DNA from: Actinomycetota bacterium
Lineage (GTDB): Bacteria > Actinomycetota > Acidimicrobiia > Acidimicrobiales > JAJPHD01
Assembly: GCA_021325455.1 (NCBI GenBank)
Contig: JAJPHD010000003.1
Location: 1-64,000 of the forward strand
Direction of reading: 5' to 3'
Length of the DNA stretch: 64,000 nucleotides
The notes below the pieces were generated by a model. It was not told the origin of the DNA and searched no databases. It saw nothing but the letters and a program-made list of their open reading frames with translations. Positions 54,444 through 62,115 of the stretch are shown piece by piece. How positions within the stretch are numbered: position 1 is the stretch's first letter; every line of letters starts with the position of its first letter. A program made the translations under genes and the position numbers.

Positions 54444-55157
54444 ATGAGCCTGCCAGAGACCCATGCAGCCGGCCCCTCTGCTGCCCTCAGCTCGGCCGGG
54501 CCCCCCCACCTCGGCCACGATGACCTGGTGAGAGCCCAGGCCGAGACCGAGGCCACGCCCAGGCGCCGCTACGGGCTGGCGGCCCGCAGCCTCTTCTCCC
54601 TCCTCGACGCCCTCTACGGCAAGGGGCGGACCCTTTCCAAGTTCAAGGTGCTGGAGCTGGTGGCCCGGGTGCCCTACCAGTCCTGGGAGCAGGTGGCCTA
54701 CATAGCCATCACCCATGTCCATGAGCGCACCGGTCTGGCCCGGCGCATCCATGAGCGGGTGATCGAGTCCCGCTCCCAGCAGGACAACGAGGGATGGCAC
54801 CTGCTCATCCTGGAGGAGCTAGTGGCCCGCCAGGGGGGGAAGGAGAGTTGGCTGCGCTACTGGCTCATCCCCCAGGTCCTGTCCTTCGCCTACTACCAGC
54901 TCTCCTTCCTCCTCTTCACCCTCCACCCCTCCTGGAGCTACCGCCTCAATGCCGACTTCGAGGACCACGCCGAGCACGAGTACATGGCCCTGGTGGCAGA
55001 GCACCCCGAATGGGAGGACGAGCCCTTCGAGTCCTCCTTCGCCGAGGACTATGGGCCCTTCCAGTCGCTGGCCGACCTGTTCCGCCAGATCGGCCACGAC
55101 GAGCGGGTCCACAAGCAGGAGAGCCTGGCCCGGATGGGCGAGGCCAGGTTCAGGTGA
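54444..55157 (+). CDS. Alternative oxidase/plastid terminal oxidase-like di-iron quinol oxidase
   Basis: This 237-residue protein aligns with plastid terminal oxidases and AOX over about residues 63-232. All six expected iron ligands appear: E94 (HVHERTG), E116 and H119 (DNEGWHLLILEEL), E173 (DFEDHAEHEY), and E220 and H223 (GHDERVH). Shared flanks include LELVARVPY and YYQLSFLLFTLHPSWSYR. Such enzymes oxidise quinol and reduce oxygen to water without pumping protons, attached to one face of the membrane. AGGTGGGA precedes ATG 54444. Family assignment is by eye and should be checked against other di-iron proteins. Confidence 0.85.
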   Translation: MSLPETHAAGPSAALSSAGPPHLGHDDLVRAQAETEATPRRRYGLAARSLFSLLDALYGKGRTLSKFKVLELVARVPYQSWEQVAYIAITHVHERTGLARRIHERVIESRSQQDNEGWHLLILEELVARQGGKESWLRYWLIPQVLSFAYYQLSFLLFTLHPSWSYRLNADFEDHAEHEYMALVAEHPEWEDEPFESSFAEDYGPFQSLADLFRQIGHDERVHKQESLARMGEARFR

Positions 55158-55234
55158 ACCTGCGGACCTGATCGGGGGCGGGCCCGACCCGCTCCGGGGA
55201 CATGGCCCCAGCGCCCTTTGGGCCCGCGGCGGCC

Positions 55235-55258
55235 CCGGCGCTCCCCTCCCGGCGCCGG
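55235..55258. terminator. Hairpin, possible terminator of the oxidase gene
   Basis: CCGGCGC (55235-55241) pairs with GCGCCGG (55252-55258) around a 10-nt loop, about 80 nt past the oxidase stop. Confidence 0.35.
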
Positions 55259-55439
55259 AGCCGCCTGCGCAGCTCTGCGGTGTGCGCCGCTCCTGCGGCA
55301 CCGCACCATCCGGCGGCCGGTTTCGCCACTAGCTCCCCCCCCGCCGTCAAGTGGCGACCAACAAAGCGTGGGGATCGTCGCTCCGCCTGGACCGAACGTT
55401 ACTAGGAGTGGTCAAAGGCCGGCAATCATTTGGGCGCCT

Positions 55440-55480
55440 GGAGGCAATTATTGCCCGATAGGGCAACCCTTTGTGCCTCC
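55440..55480. other. Nested hairpin in A+T-richer intergenic DNA
   Basis: An outer 7-bp stem GGAGGCA/TGCCTCC (55440-55446 with 55474-55480) encloses a 6-bp stem TTGCCC/GGGCAA with a GATA loop (55451-55466). It could be a terminator of the convergent genes or part of a small RNA. I could not match it to a riboswitch class. Confidence 0.5.
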
Positions 55481-55586
55481 CTGTGCACCTCCTGATGGGA
55501 AAGGCCCCGTCGGCGCCAGCAGGGACCTCCCCCGGCCGGACGGCACCGACCTCGGTCCCGGCTACCGGCGTCCTATGGAGGGGGCG

Positions 55587-56207
55587 TCAGACAGCCGCCG
55601 TGCCGATGAGGCCCCGGCGGGTGACGAGGCCGGCCAGTGCGTCCTCCGCCATCCCCTCGGTGCCCGCCGGCCGGCGGGGGACCACCATGTAGCGGGTCTC
55701 GGCGCTGGCGTCCCAGACCCTCACCTCCACGTGGCCCGGCAGGTGGAGGCCGAACTCCTCCAGCACCTCACGGGGGCGCCGGACCACGCGGGAACGGTAG
55801 GCCTCGCTGCGGTACCAGGACGGTGAGGGCCCCAGCAGGGCCAGGGGATAGCACGAGCACAGGGTGCACACCACGACGTTGTGGAGCCGGGGAGTGTTCT
55901 CCACCACCCGCAGGAGCTGGGGTTGGATCCCGCCCCCCATGCTGAAGCCGAGCTCCGCCACGGCGGCGTTGCCGTCGGCGAGCAGGCGGTGGCGAAAGCC
56001 CTCGTCCACCCAGGCCCGGGCCACCACGCGGGCACCGTTCGCCGGCTTGGCGGTGGCGAGGTAGCGGTCGAGGATGGCGTCCAGCTCGGCCCCGGTGACG
56101 ACGCCAGCCGCTTCAAGGAGCTCCTCCAGCCGGCGCTGGCGCCGGGCCAGCCTGGAGTCAGGGTGGCCATCTTCTCTTTGCCCCCGGGAGCGGGTGGGGA
56201 CGCTCAC
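55587..56207 (-). CDS. Cobalt-type nitrile hydratase alpha/thiocyanate hydrolase gamma subunit
   Basis: This 206-residue metal-binding subunit carries the claw-setting motif VCTLCSCYP with C114, C117, S118 and C119. The CTLCSC form goes with cobalt rather than iron. Flanking VVENTPRLHNVVV and GPSPSWYRSEAYRSRVVRRP are family hallmarks. It hydrates nitriles to amides, or thiocyanate in the SCNase branch. It overlaps the preceding subunit gene by GTGA. No activator or cobalt transporter gene is next to it. Confidence 0.92.
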   Translation of the reverse strand: MSVPTRSRGQREDGHPDSRLARRQRRLEELLEAAGVVTGAELDAILDRYLATAKPANGARVVARAWVDEGFRHRLLADGNAAVAELGFSMGGGIQPQLLRVVENTPRLHNVVVCTLCSCYPLALLGPSPSWYRSEAYRSRVVRRPREVLEEFGLHLPGHVEVRVWDASAETRYMVVPRRPAGTEGMAEDALAGLVTRRGLIGTAAV

Positions 56208-56572
56208 GGCCCCGTCCCCTGGAGGGGGAGAGGCTCGAGGTACGCCTCCCAGAGGTTCACGGTGACGCTGTGGTCGCCCTCCCCCCAGAGGTCGGCGGCG
56301 CTGAAGCGCACGGCGTACACCGGCTCCATGGCAGGCGGGTGGGCTCCGGTCACCACGTCGTCGGGCCGCGGGTGGACGCCGTGCACCTCCACGACCACGC
56401 CCCTGTGCCCCCTCACGTAGCGGGGGGCCCGGGTGTGGTGGGGCGGGTCTAGGGCCTTCACCACCACCGTCTCACCGGGCCGGAACCGCTCACCCGGAGG
56501 GGACCCCTCCGCTCCTGGCCCCGACCGGGGCGGCTCGAGGGCCCTGCCGGTGGCCCCACCCTCGTCTTTCAC
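56204..56572 (-). CDS. Nitrile hydratase beta C-terminal-half/SCNase alpha-type subunit
   Basis: This 122-residue protein corresponds to the C-terminal SH3-like barrel of nitrile hydratase beta: FRPGETVVVKALDPPHHTRA, YVRGHRGVVVEVHGVHPRPD, YAVRFSAADLWGEG and NLWEAYLEPL. GTG 56572 overlaps the previous stop as GTGA, so it is a separate gene rather than a frameshift. The first 35 residues are a Pro/Gly-rich linker. Confidence 0.88.
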   Translation of the reverse strand: MKDEGGATGRALEPPRSGPGAEGSPPGERFRPGETVVVKALDPPHHTRAPRYVRGHRGVVVEVHGVHPRPDDVVTGAHPPAMEPVYAVRFSAADLWGEGDHSVTVNLWEAYLEPLPLQGTGP

Positions 56573-56907
56573 CGGCCCCGCCCCTCCCCCGAGCCCCTCG
56601 GGCCCGGTCCGGGGGCGTCCCCGCCCTCCTCTTCGAGGTCGCCCGGGGCGACCAGGCCCTTCTTCACCGCCAGGCCCTCCAGCGCCTCCAGCCAACGTTC
56701 GTAGTAGCTGCTGGCCAGGTAGCGCTCCGGCGCCAGATGCTCTATGGCATCCCTGAACTCGTCCAACGTGTACGCCTGGCGGCGGATGAGGGCGGTGTTG
56801 AGAGCGAACACCCGGGCCTCCCAGTCGGCATGGAAGGCGCGGCCGTCCTCGGTCGGGTCCACGGGCCCGAACCCCTCCATGCCCCCCACGTCGTGGATCC
56901 TGGTCAC
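56569..56907 (-). CDS. Nitrile hydratase beta N-terminal-half/SCNase beta-type subunit
   Basis: This 112-residue protein matches the N-terminal helical part of nitrile hydratase beta, MTRIHDVGGMEGFGPV then FHADWEARVFALNTALI and YLASSYYERWLEALEGLAVK. The order beta-like, alpha-like, gamma-like is that of scnBAC of thiocyanate hydrolase. The GTG start has TAGCGT 6 nt upstream. A Gly/Glu/Arg-rich tail precedes the overlap with the next gene. Confidence 0.88.
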   Translation of the reverse strand: MTRIHDVGGMEGFGPVDPTEDGRAFHADWEARVFALNTALIRRQAYTLDEFRDAIEHLAPERYLASSYYERWLEALEGLAVKKGLVAPGDLEEEGGDAPGPGPRGSGEGRGR

Positions 56908-56913
56908 CCGCCC

Positions 56914-56919
56914 ACGCTA
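56914..56919 (-). promoter_or_regulatory. -10 element TAGCGT of the nitrile hydratase operon
   Basis: Reading the minus strand, the hexamer ends 6 nt before GTG 56907. TAGCGT also precedes the genes starting at 10140 and 18169. Confidence 0.45.
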
Positions 56920-56975
56920 CCAATGCGCCTGGAGGCCGGCCCGCTGGTCCGTCCTGCTTACCCCTCGCTCGATCC

Positions 56976-57004
56976 TTGACATGGAATGGGCAGGGAAACA
57001 TACT
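56976..57004 (+). promoter_or_regulatory. Promoter of the DUF3311-symporter pair
   Basis: TTGACA (56976-56981) and CATACT (56999-57004) are 17 bp apart, close to the consensus. The first A of ATG 56981 is part of the -35, so translation should begin downstream, at GTG 57014. Confidence 0.65.
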
Positions 57005-57013
57005 GATCCGGTC

Positions 57014-57271
57014 GTGGAGTCGCTCAATCAACCAGATGGCCCAGTGGTTCGGCGCCCGAACAACTGGAGCCTCTGGCTCCTCCTGATTCCCTTTGTCGCC
57101 ACCCTCGTCCCCCCCTTCTACAACCGGGTCAACCCGACCATCGGCGGACTGCCCTTCTTCGACTGGTACCTGCTGGTGTGGGTGGTCGTGACGGCGGCCA
57201 TCCTGACCACGGTTTACACGTTGCGCCGGCCGAGGTCGGGCCCCGGCGAGAACCGGACCGGGCAGGCATGA
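57014..57271 (+). CDS. DUF3311 small membrane protein
   Basis: This protein of about 85 residues has two membrane helices, LWLLLIPFVATLVPPFYNRV and FFDWYLLVWVVVTAAILTTV, joined by NPTIGGLPFFDWY, the DUF3311 pattern. Such proteins are encoded ahead of sodium:solute symporters and are probably an accessory subunit, like YhdT/DUF997 with PanF. It overlaps the symporter gene by ATGA. An ATG at 56981 is in frame but falls in the promoter. Confidence 0.88.
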   Translation: MESLNQPDGPVVRRPNNWSLWLLLIPFVATLVPPFYNRVNPTIGGLPFFDWYLLVWVVVTAAILTTVYTLRRPRSGPGENRTGQA

Positions 57272-58788
57272 TTGCCACCATCAAAGCCTCCCAGCTGGCG
57301 GTCTTCGCCATCCTCTTCGGTGGCATCACGGTCGTGGGGTTCGCCGCCGCCCGGTGGCGGAGAGGCAACCTGGCCGAGCTGACGGAGTGGGGGCTCGGGG
57401 GCCGTCGGTTCGGGACCTTCGTCACCTGGTACCTCCTCGGCGGTGACCTCTACACCGCCTACACGTTCGTGGCCGTCCCCGCCCTGGTATTCGGCAAAGG
57501 CGCATTCGGTCTGTTCGCCCTGCCCTACACCATCATCGTGTTCCCCGTCATCTACGTGGTGATGCCCAAGCTGTGGCAGGTCTCTCGCAATCGGGGCTAC
57601 GTCACCGCCTCGGACTTCGTGAAGGAGCGCTTCGACAGCCCCCTCCTGGCCGGCCTGGTCGGCATCACGGGGATCGTGGCCCTGATCCCGTACATCGCCC
57701 TGCAGATCTACGGCATCGAGGTGTCCATCGCCGAGATGGGCATCCCCGTGGACGCCTCCCTTACGGTGGCCTTCGTCGTCCTCGTGATCTTCACGGCCGT
57801 GAGCGGCCTGCGTGCCCCCACCCTGATTGCGGCCATCAAGGACACCCTCATATGGATCACGGTCCTGGTGGCCGTCATCTACCTGCCCATACGCCTGGGG
57901 GGTTACGGCTTCATCTTCCACCATGTCCCGGCAGCCCAGCTCACCCTGCCCCCCAAGCTGTTCAACGGCTATTGGACCTACGCCTTGGGGTCGGCCCTGT
58001 TCCTCTTCCTGTATCCGCACTCCATCACGGGCACCCTCAGCGCCTCCAGCAAGAGGGCCGTCGAGCGCAATGCCGCCATCCTGCCCTTCTACTCGATCCT
58101 GCTGGGGCTGATCGCCCTGCTGGGCTATTTCGCCCTCGCGGCGGGCATCCACCCGTCCAAGGCCTACGGGGCCAACAGCATCGTCCCGGCCCTGTTCGAG
58201 AAGTTCTTCCCCGGGCCTTTCGCCGGGTTCGCCTTCGCGGCCATCTCCATAGGCGCCCTGGTCCCGGCAGCCATCATGTCGGTCAGTGCCGCCAACGTCT
58301 TCAGTCGCAACATCTGGCACCAGTACATCCGGCCCCAGGGCAGCGCCCGGGAGGAAGCCAACGTGGCCAAGGTCGTGTCGGCCATCATCAAGTTCGGCGC
58401 CTTGGCCTTCATCCTCGCCGTCACGACCCAGTACGTCCTCTACTTCCAGACCGCCGGCGGCGCCTGGATCCTCCAGACGCTGCCTGCCGTCTTCCTCGCC
58501 GTGTGGTTCGGATGGATGGACCGTTGGGCGACCATCGCCGGGTGGGCGGTGGGGATCGGCTGGACCACCTACCTACTCGTGGAGGAGGGCTTCAAGACCT
58601 CCACGTACAGCTTCGGCTTCCTCGGTCACCTGACCATCTTCCTGGGCCTGCCCCCTCTCATCGCCAACCTCATCGTGGCCTTTGGCGGCACAGCCCTCCT
58701 GCGTGCCCTCGGCGTGCGCCGGCAGCCCTCCTACGGGCCGGCCGAGTTCGAGGTGGACCGGCCCGCGGCCGTGGCCCCGCCCTCCTAG
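57268..58788 (+). CDS. Sodium:solute symporter (monocarboxylate/MctC-like)
   Basis: This 506-residue transporter has about 13 hydrophobic helices of the SSS fold. LTEWGLGGRRFGTFVTWYLL matches the first repeat, and YPHSITGTLSASSKRAVERN is characteristic of the acetate/pyruvate/propionate subfamily (MctC and PutP-related). It should couple uptake of a small carboxylate to sodium or protons. The substrate is inferred from the subfamily only. Confidence 0.9.
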   Translation: MIATIKASQLAVFAILFGGITVVGFAAARWRRGNLAELTEWGLGGRRFGTFVTWYLLGGDLYTAYTFVAVPALVFGKGAFGLFALPYTIIVFPVIYVVMPKLWQVSRNRGYVTASDFVKERFDSPLLAGLVGITGIVALIPYIALQIYGIEVSIAEMGIPVDASLTVAFVVLVIFTAVSGLRAPTLIAAIKDTLIWITVLVAVIYLPIRLGGYGFIFHHVPAAQLTLPPKLFNGYWTYALGSALFLFLYPHSITGTLSASSKRAVERNAAILPFYSILLGLIALLGYFALAAGIHPSKAYGANSIVPALFEKFFPGPFAGFAFAAISIGALVPAAIMSVSAANVFSRNIWHQYIRPQGSAREEANVAKVVSAIIKFGALAFILAVTTQYVLYFQTAGGAWILQTLPAVFLAVWFGWMDRWATIAGWAVGIGWTTYLLVEEGFKTSTYSFGFLGHLTIFLGLPPLIANLIVAFGGTALLRALGVRRQPSYGPAEFEVDRPAAVAPPS

Positions 58789-58898
58789 GGCCGGCGGGGA
58801 GGCCTTCCCGGCTGGATATGCGTTATGCCCGGGGGCCCGCCCCCGGGCGTCCCCTGGGGGCCGGGGCGAGGGGGCCGGGCCTCCTGCTCACCCCGCCC

Positions 58899-59513
58899 CT
58901 ACCCAGCATGCAGATGGGCGGTGGCTTCCCGCACCAGAACCAGGGCCTGGCCCGCCACCAGGGCGGAGATGACGAGGGCCACGACGGGGTCTAGCCAGTA
59001 GAGCCCGTCGGCAGCCAGGATGATCCCCCCGGCCAGGGCCACCCCGGCGGCGCTGAGAGCGTCGGCCCCCGTGTCGAGGAGGACGGCCCGGGTGGCCAGG
59101 CCGTCCCCTGGTCGGCGGCCCTGGTGCAGGAGGAGGGCCCCAGCCATGAGCACCAGCGCCGCCACCCCGCTCATGGCCAGGACGGCCAGCCCGTCCACCC
59201 TGCCCGCCCCGGTGACCAGGCGGTAGGCGGCGCCGCCCATGACGAGGAGGCTGGCCGCCACCAGCCAGGCCGCCGTGGCCAGGGCCGCCAGGGCCTCGGC
59301 CCGGGCCGGTACCGGGCCTCGGCGGTGGCGCGCCACCCAGGCGGCGAGGAGGGAAAGGGCGATGGCGCCGGCATCGAGGAGGTCGTCCACGGCCTGGGCC
59401 AGCACCCCTACGGAATGGGCGGACAGCCCCACCCCGAGGGCTGCCCCCACCAACGCCAGGTTGAGCCCCAGCACCGCCCCCATCCGGCCGGTTGCCGGCT
59501 GGGCCTGCCTCAC
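58899..59513 (-). CDS. Cation diffusion facilitator-like transporter
   Basis: This 204-residue protein has six membrane helices in the CDF pattern. HSVGVLAQAVDDLLDAGAIA and TRAVLLDTGADALSAAGVAL carry the paired Asp positions (DxxxD) expected for zinc-site ligands. The C-terminal cytoplasmic domain of full CDF proteins is missing, giving a short form. The start is uncertain: GTG 59513 is used, ATG 59483 is possible. Confidence 0.8.
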   Translation of the reverse strand: MRQAQPATGRMGAVLGLNLALVGAALGVGLSAHSVGVLAQAVDDLLDAGAIALSLLAAWVARHRRGPVPARAEALAALATAAWLVAASLLVMGGAAYRLVTGAGRVDGLAVLAMSGVAALVLMAGALLLHQGRRPGDGLATRAVLLDTGADALSAAGVALAGGIILAADGLYWLDPVVALVISALVAGQALVLVREATAHLHAG

Positions 59514-59635
59514 CGGCCTGGCCTGCAGGCCAGGGGCTGCCCTCGTCCCCCGCCGGGGAGGTTCCCCGAGGGCCGGGCCCGACCCGTGCACCGCTCGAGC
59601 ACCGTCCCCAGGGTAGGACTGTGGCCCATGGCCGC

Positions 59636-60604
59636 TCAGCTCCAGATGGTGACGTAGACGGGCGGGCGGAACCGCGAGGGGGGGACTCCCCGTACGGGGG
59701 AGTGCATGGCCTGGGTGGCAATGGGGGTCCCGATGAAGCGCCCCAGCGCCGAGGCGGCCGGGCTGCGCCGGGTGGGGGCGAGCATGGTGGCGTGCCACAG
59801 CAGCTCGAGGGGGGTCTCCTCCACGTGCAGGGCCACGAGGGACCCCCGCTCGAGCTCACCCGCCACGAGGTGGGCCACCGCCGGCGCCACTCCCTCTCCC
59901 TCCTCGGCTGCCACCCAGGCGGCGGCCTGGCTGGGGAACACCCGGACCTGGCCCTCGGGGACGCCCAGCCGGGCGAGGATGCGCCTGACCGGGGAGCCGG
60001 CCTCGGTGGCGTCGGGGTCGACCAGGAAGGACTGGCCCGAGAGGGCGGCGAGCGGCAGGCGCCCGGCCCGGGCCAGGCAGTGCGAGGGGGCGGCCACGAA
60101 GACCAGCCGGTAGCGCAGGAGGGGCAGGGACTCGAGGCCGGCGCCAGGGCCCGGGGCGAGGGCGGGGCCGAGGGCCACGTCGGCCAGCCTCTCCTGGAGG
60201 ACGGCGGCCATCTCGGCGCTCGTGGCCACCCCCAGGGAAACCTCGATGCCGGCACCGGAGCGGGTGCTGAAGGCGGCCAGGAGGGCGGGGGCCACCGACT
60301 CGGCCAGGGCGCTGGTGGCCACCACCCGCAGCCGCTCGGGGGCGCCCCGGGCCTGGCGGATGGCGGCCTCGGCCTCGGCGGCGAGCGCCACCATCTGGGA
60401 GGCCACGCTCACCAGCCTGCGCCCACCGGCTGTGAGCACCATCCCTCCCGGGCCTCGCTGCACCAGGGGGTCTCCCAGCTGCTGGCGCAGGGCCGCCAGG
60501 GCGCCGGAGACGGCCGGCTCGCTGACGCCCAGCGCTCGGGCCGCCGCTGTCACCGAGCCCAGCCTGGCCACCAGGACGAAGGCCTCGAGCTGGGTGATGG
60601 TCAC
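59636..60604 (-). CDS. LysR-family regulator divergent from coxMSL (CutR-like)
   Basis: This 322-residue protein has the LysR HTH at about 1-60 (TITQLEAFVLVARLGSVTAA, ALGVSEPAVSGALAALRQQL) and a periplasmic-binding-like effector domain at about 90-290. In Mycobacterium a divergent LysR gene, cutR, activates CO dehydrogenase, so this is a likely counterpart. The start GTG 60604 has GGAGG upstream, although close. A palindrome fitting LysR binding lies between the divergent genes. Confidence 0.88.
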   Translation of the reverse strand: MTITQLEAFVLVARLGSVTAAARALGVSEPAVSGALAALRQQLGDPLVQRGPGGMVLTAGGRRLVSVASQMVALAAEAEAAIRQARGAPERLRVVATSALAESVAPALLAAFSTRSGAGIEVSLGVATSAEMAAVLQERLADVALGPALAPGPGAGLESLPLLRYRLVFVAAPSHCLARAGRLPLAALSGQSFLVDPDATEAGSPVRRILARLGVPEGQVRVFPSQAAAWVAAEEGEGVAPAVAHLVAGELERGSLVALHVEETPLELLWHATMLAPTRRSPAASALGRFIGTPIATQAMHSPVRGVPPSRFRPPVYVTIWS

Positions 60605-60659
60605 AGGCCTCCAGGTGTACCACGCCCGGGAGCCTGCCTCCCTGCCCGAGAGGCCAGCC

Positions 60660-60677
60660 CATAAGCGAACCCTTATG
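60660..60677. promoter_or_regulatory. Palindrome CATAAG-N6-CTTATG, candidate LysR operator
   Basis: An inverted repeat (60660-60665 with 60672-60677) lies 56 bp before the LysR start codon and just ahead of the coxMSL -35. It is A+T-rich in a G+C-rich setting and has the size of a LysR box. Confidence 0.55.
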
Positions 60678-60683
60678 CGGCCC

Positions 60684-60712
60684 TTGACGACCGGCCGGAC
60701 CGGCGCGACCGT
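60684..60712 (+). promoter_or_regulatory. Promoter of coxMSL
   Basis: TTGACG (60684-60689) and GACCGT (60707-60712) are 17 bp apart. The -35 is good and the -10 poor, which suits a promoter that needs an activator. Confidence 0.4.
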
Positions 60713-60742
60713 CCCTGGCGAGCGAGCGAAAGGGGGCCCCGG

Positions 60743-61630
60743 TTGCAAGTCCCGGCGCCGGTCGAGTACGAGCGGGCCAGGAGCGTGGAGGATGCCCTGG
60801 CCCTGCTGGAGAGAAGGGGCCCTGAAGCCAGGCTCCTGGCGGGGGGCCACAGCCTGTTGCCCATGATGAAGCTGCGGCTGGCCCGCCCCCAGGTGCTGAT
60901 CGACGTGAACGAGCTCTCGGACCTGGCCTACATCCGGGTGGAGGGCGGCGACCTGCGCATCGGGGCCATGGCCCGCCACCGGGACCTGCTGGAGTCCCCT
61001 GTGGCCTGGGAGCACTTCCCGATCATGCGGGAAGCCGAGACGGTCATCGCCGACCCCCTGGTGCGGAACCGGGGGACGGTGGGGGGGTCACTGTGCCAGG
61101 CCGACCCCAACGAGGACCTGTCAGCGGTGTTCGCCGCCCTCAAGGCGCAGGCGGTCATCCGCTCCACCTCGGAGTCCCGGGTGGTCTCCATGGACCAGTT
61201 CCACCAGGGCCCCTACACCACTGCGGTGGGACCGGCCGAGATGCTGGTGGAGTTGCGGGTCCCCATCCGGCCCGGCTCGGGCAGCGCCTATGAGAAGGTC
61301 GAACGCCGGGTGGGGGACTGGCCGGTGGGCGCGGCCGGGGCCTTCCTGCGCCTGGACGCAGGCAGGGTGGCCGAGGCGGGCATAGGGCTGGCAGCGGTGG
61401 GGGCCGAGCACTTCAGGGTGCCGGCGGCCGAGGAGTCCCTGGTGGGCGAGGAGCCGGTCGAGGAGGCTTTCACCGAGGCTGGTCGCCTGGCGGCAGAGGG
61501 CTGCCACCCGGTGACCGACCAGCGCGGCCCCGCCGACTACAAGCGTCACCTCGCCTACGAGCTCACCCGGCGCGCCTTGCGGAGGGCCGCGGCCCGGGCC
61601 CGGGGAGAGGGGGACCAGCCGTGCAGGTGA
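60743..61630 (+). CDS. coxM: CO dehydrogenase medium subunit (FAD-binding)
   Basis: This 295-residue flavoprotein binds FAD through the motif LLAGGHSLLPMMKLRLARP and the second motif NRGTVGGSLCQADPNED. It passes electrons from the iron-sulfur subunit to the acceptor, probably the quinone pool. TTG 60743 is the start because AGGGGG lies 7 nt upstream and no ATG or GTG fits. Confidence 0.93.
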   Translation: MQVPAPVEYERARSVEDALALLERRGPEARLLAGGHSLLPMMKLRLARPQVLIDVNELSDLAYIRVEGGDLRIGAMARHRDLLESPVAWEHFPIMREAETVIADPLVRNRGTVGGSLCQADPNEDLSAVFAALKAQAVIRSTSESRVVSMDQFHQGPYTTAVGPAEMLVELRVPIRPGSGSAYEKVERRVGDWPVGAAGAFLRLDAGRVAEAGIGLAAVGAEHFRVPAAEESLVGEEPVEEAFTEAGRLAAEGCHPVTDQRGPADYKRHLAYELTRRALRRAAARARGEGDQPCR

Positions 61631-62115
61631 CCATGACCGTGAACGGGGAGCAGGTGACCCGCGACGTCGAGCCCCGCCTCCTCCTGGTCCACTTCCTGAG
61701 GGACGACCTCGGGCTCACGGGCACCCACTGGGGCTGCGACACCTCCAACTGCGGGGTGTGCGCGGTGTGGATGGACGGGGAGCCGGTCAAGAGCTGCACC
61801 GTGCTTGCCGCCATGGCCAGCGGGCACGAGATACGCACGGTGGAGGGCCTGGAGCGGGAGGGCCAGCTGGACCCGGTCCAGGAGGGCTTCATCCAGGAGC
61901 ACGGCCTCCAGTGCGGCTTCTGCACCCCGGGGATGATGATGACGGCCCGCTACCTGCTGGACCGAAACCCCCACCCGACCGACGAGGAGATACGGGAGGC
62001 CATCTCCGGACAGATCTGCCGCTGCACAGGCTACGAGAACATCGTGCGGGCCGTGCGCTGGGCGGCCCGGCATGCCGCCGCCGGCCAGGCCCGTGAGGAG
62101 GTGAGCGCTCCATGA
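61621..62115 (+). CDS. coxS: CO dehydrogenase small subunit (2Fe-2S)
   Basis: This 164-residue protein has two [2Fe-2S] clusters: plant-type CDTSNCGVCAVWMDG with a later Cys, and the alpha-helical CGFCTPGMMM with CRCTGYENI. It moves electrons from the molybdenum centre to FAD. GTG 61621 overlaps coxM by 10 nt. GTG 61627 (GTGA overlap) is an alternative. Confidence 0.95.
   Translation: MQVTMTVNGEQVTRDVEPRLLLVHFLRDDLGLTGTHWGCDTSNCGVCAVWMDGEPVKSCTVLAAMASGHEIRTVEGLEREGQLDPVQEGFIQEHGLQCGFCTPGMMMTARYLLDRNPHPTDEEIREAISGQICRCTGYENIVRAVRWAARHAAAGQAREEVSAP

Larger units (their letters stand above)
55158..55586. other. 429-bp intergenic region with several inverted repeats
   Basis: This is the only gap over 300 bp. 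It lies between the convergent oxidase and nitrile-hydratase genes and holds no convincing ORF. Hairpins are seen at 55235-55258 (7-bp stem) and 55277-55304 (inner 5-bp stem). From about 55390 to 55480 the sequence is clearly less G+C-rich than its surroundings. Nothing identifies a mobile element. Confidence 0.7.

Noticed and set aside
55440-55480. A c-di-GMP or other known riboswitch
   Set aside because: The conserved core sequences of the classes I can recall are absent, and the element lies downstream of both neighbouring genes.
56204-56907. Frameshifted single nitrile hydratase beta gene
   Set aside because: The two halves are joined by a neat GTGA stop-start overlap, and three-subunit relatives are known, so a natural split is more likely than a frameshift.
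56744-57271. 175-residue reading of the DUF3311 frame, or a start at ATG 56981
   Set aside because: The upstream part crosses the nitrile hydratase gene, and ATG 56981 overlaps a near-consensus -35. The promoter places the start at GTG 57014.
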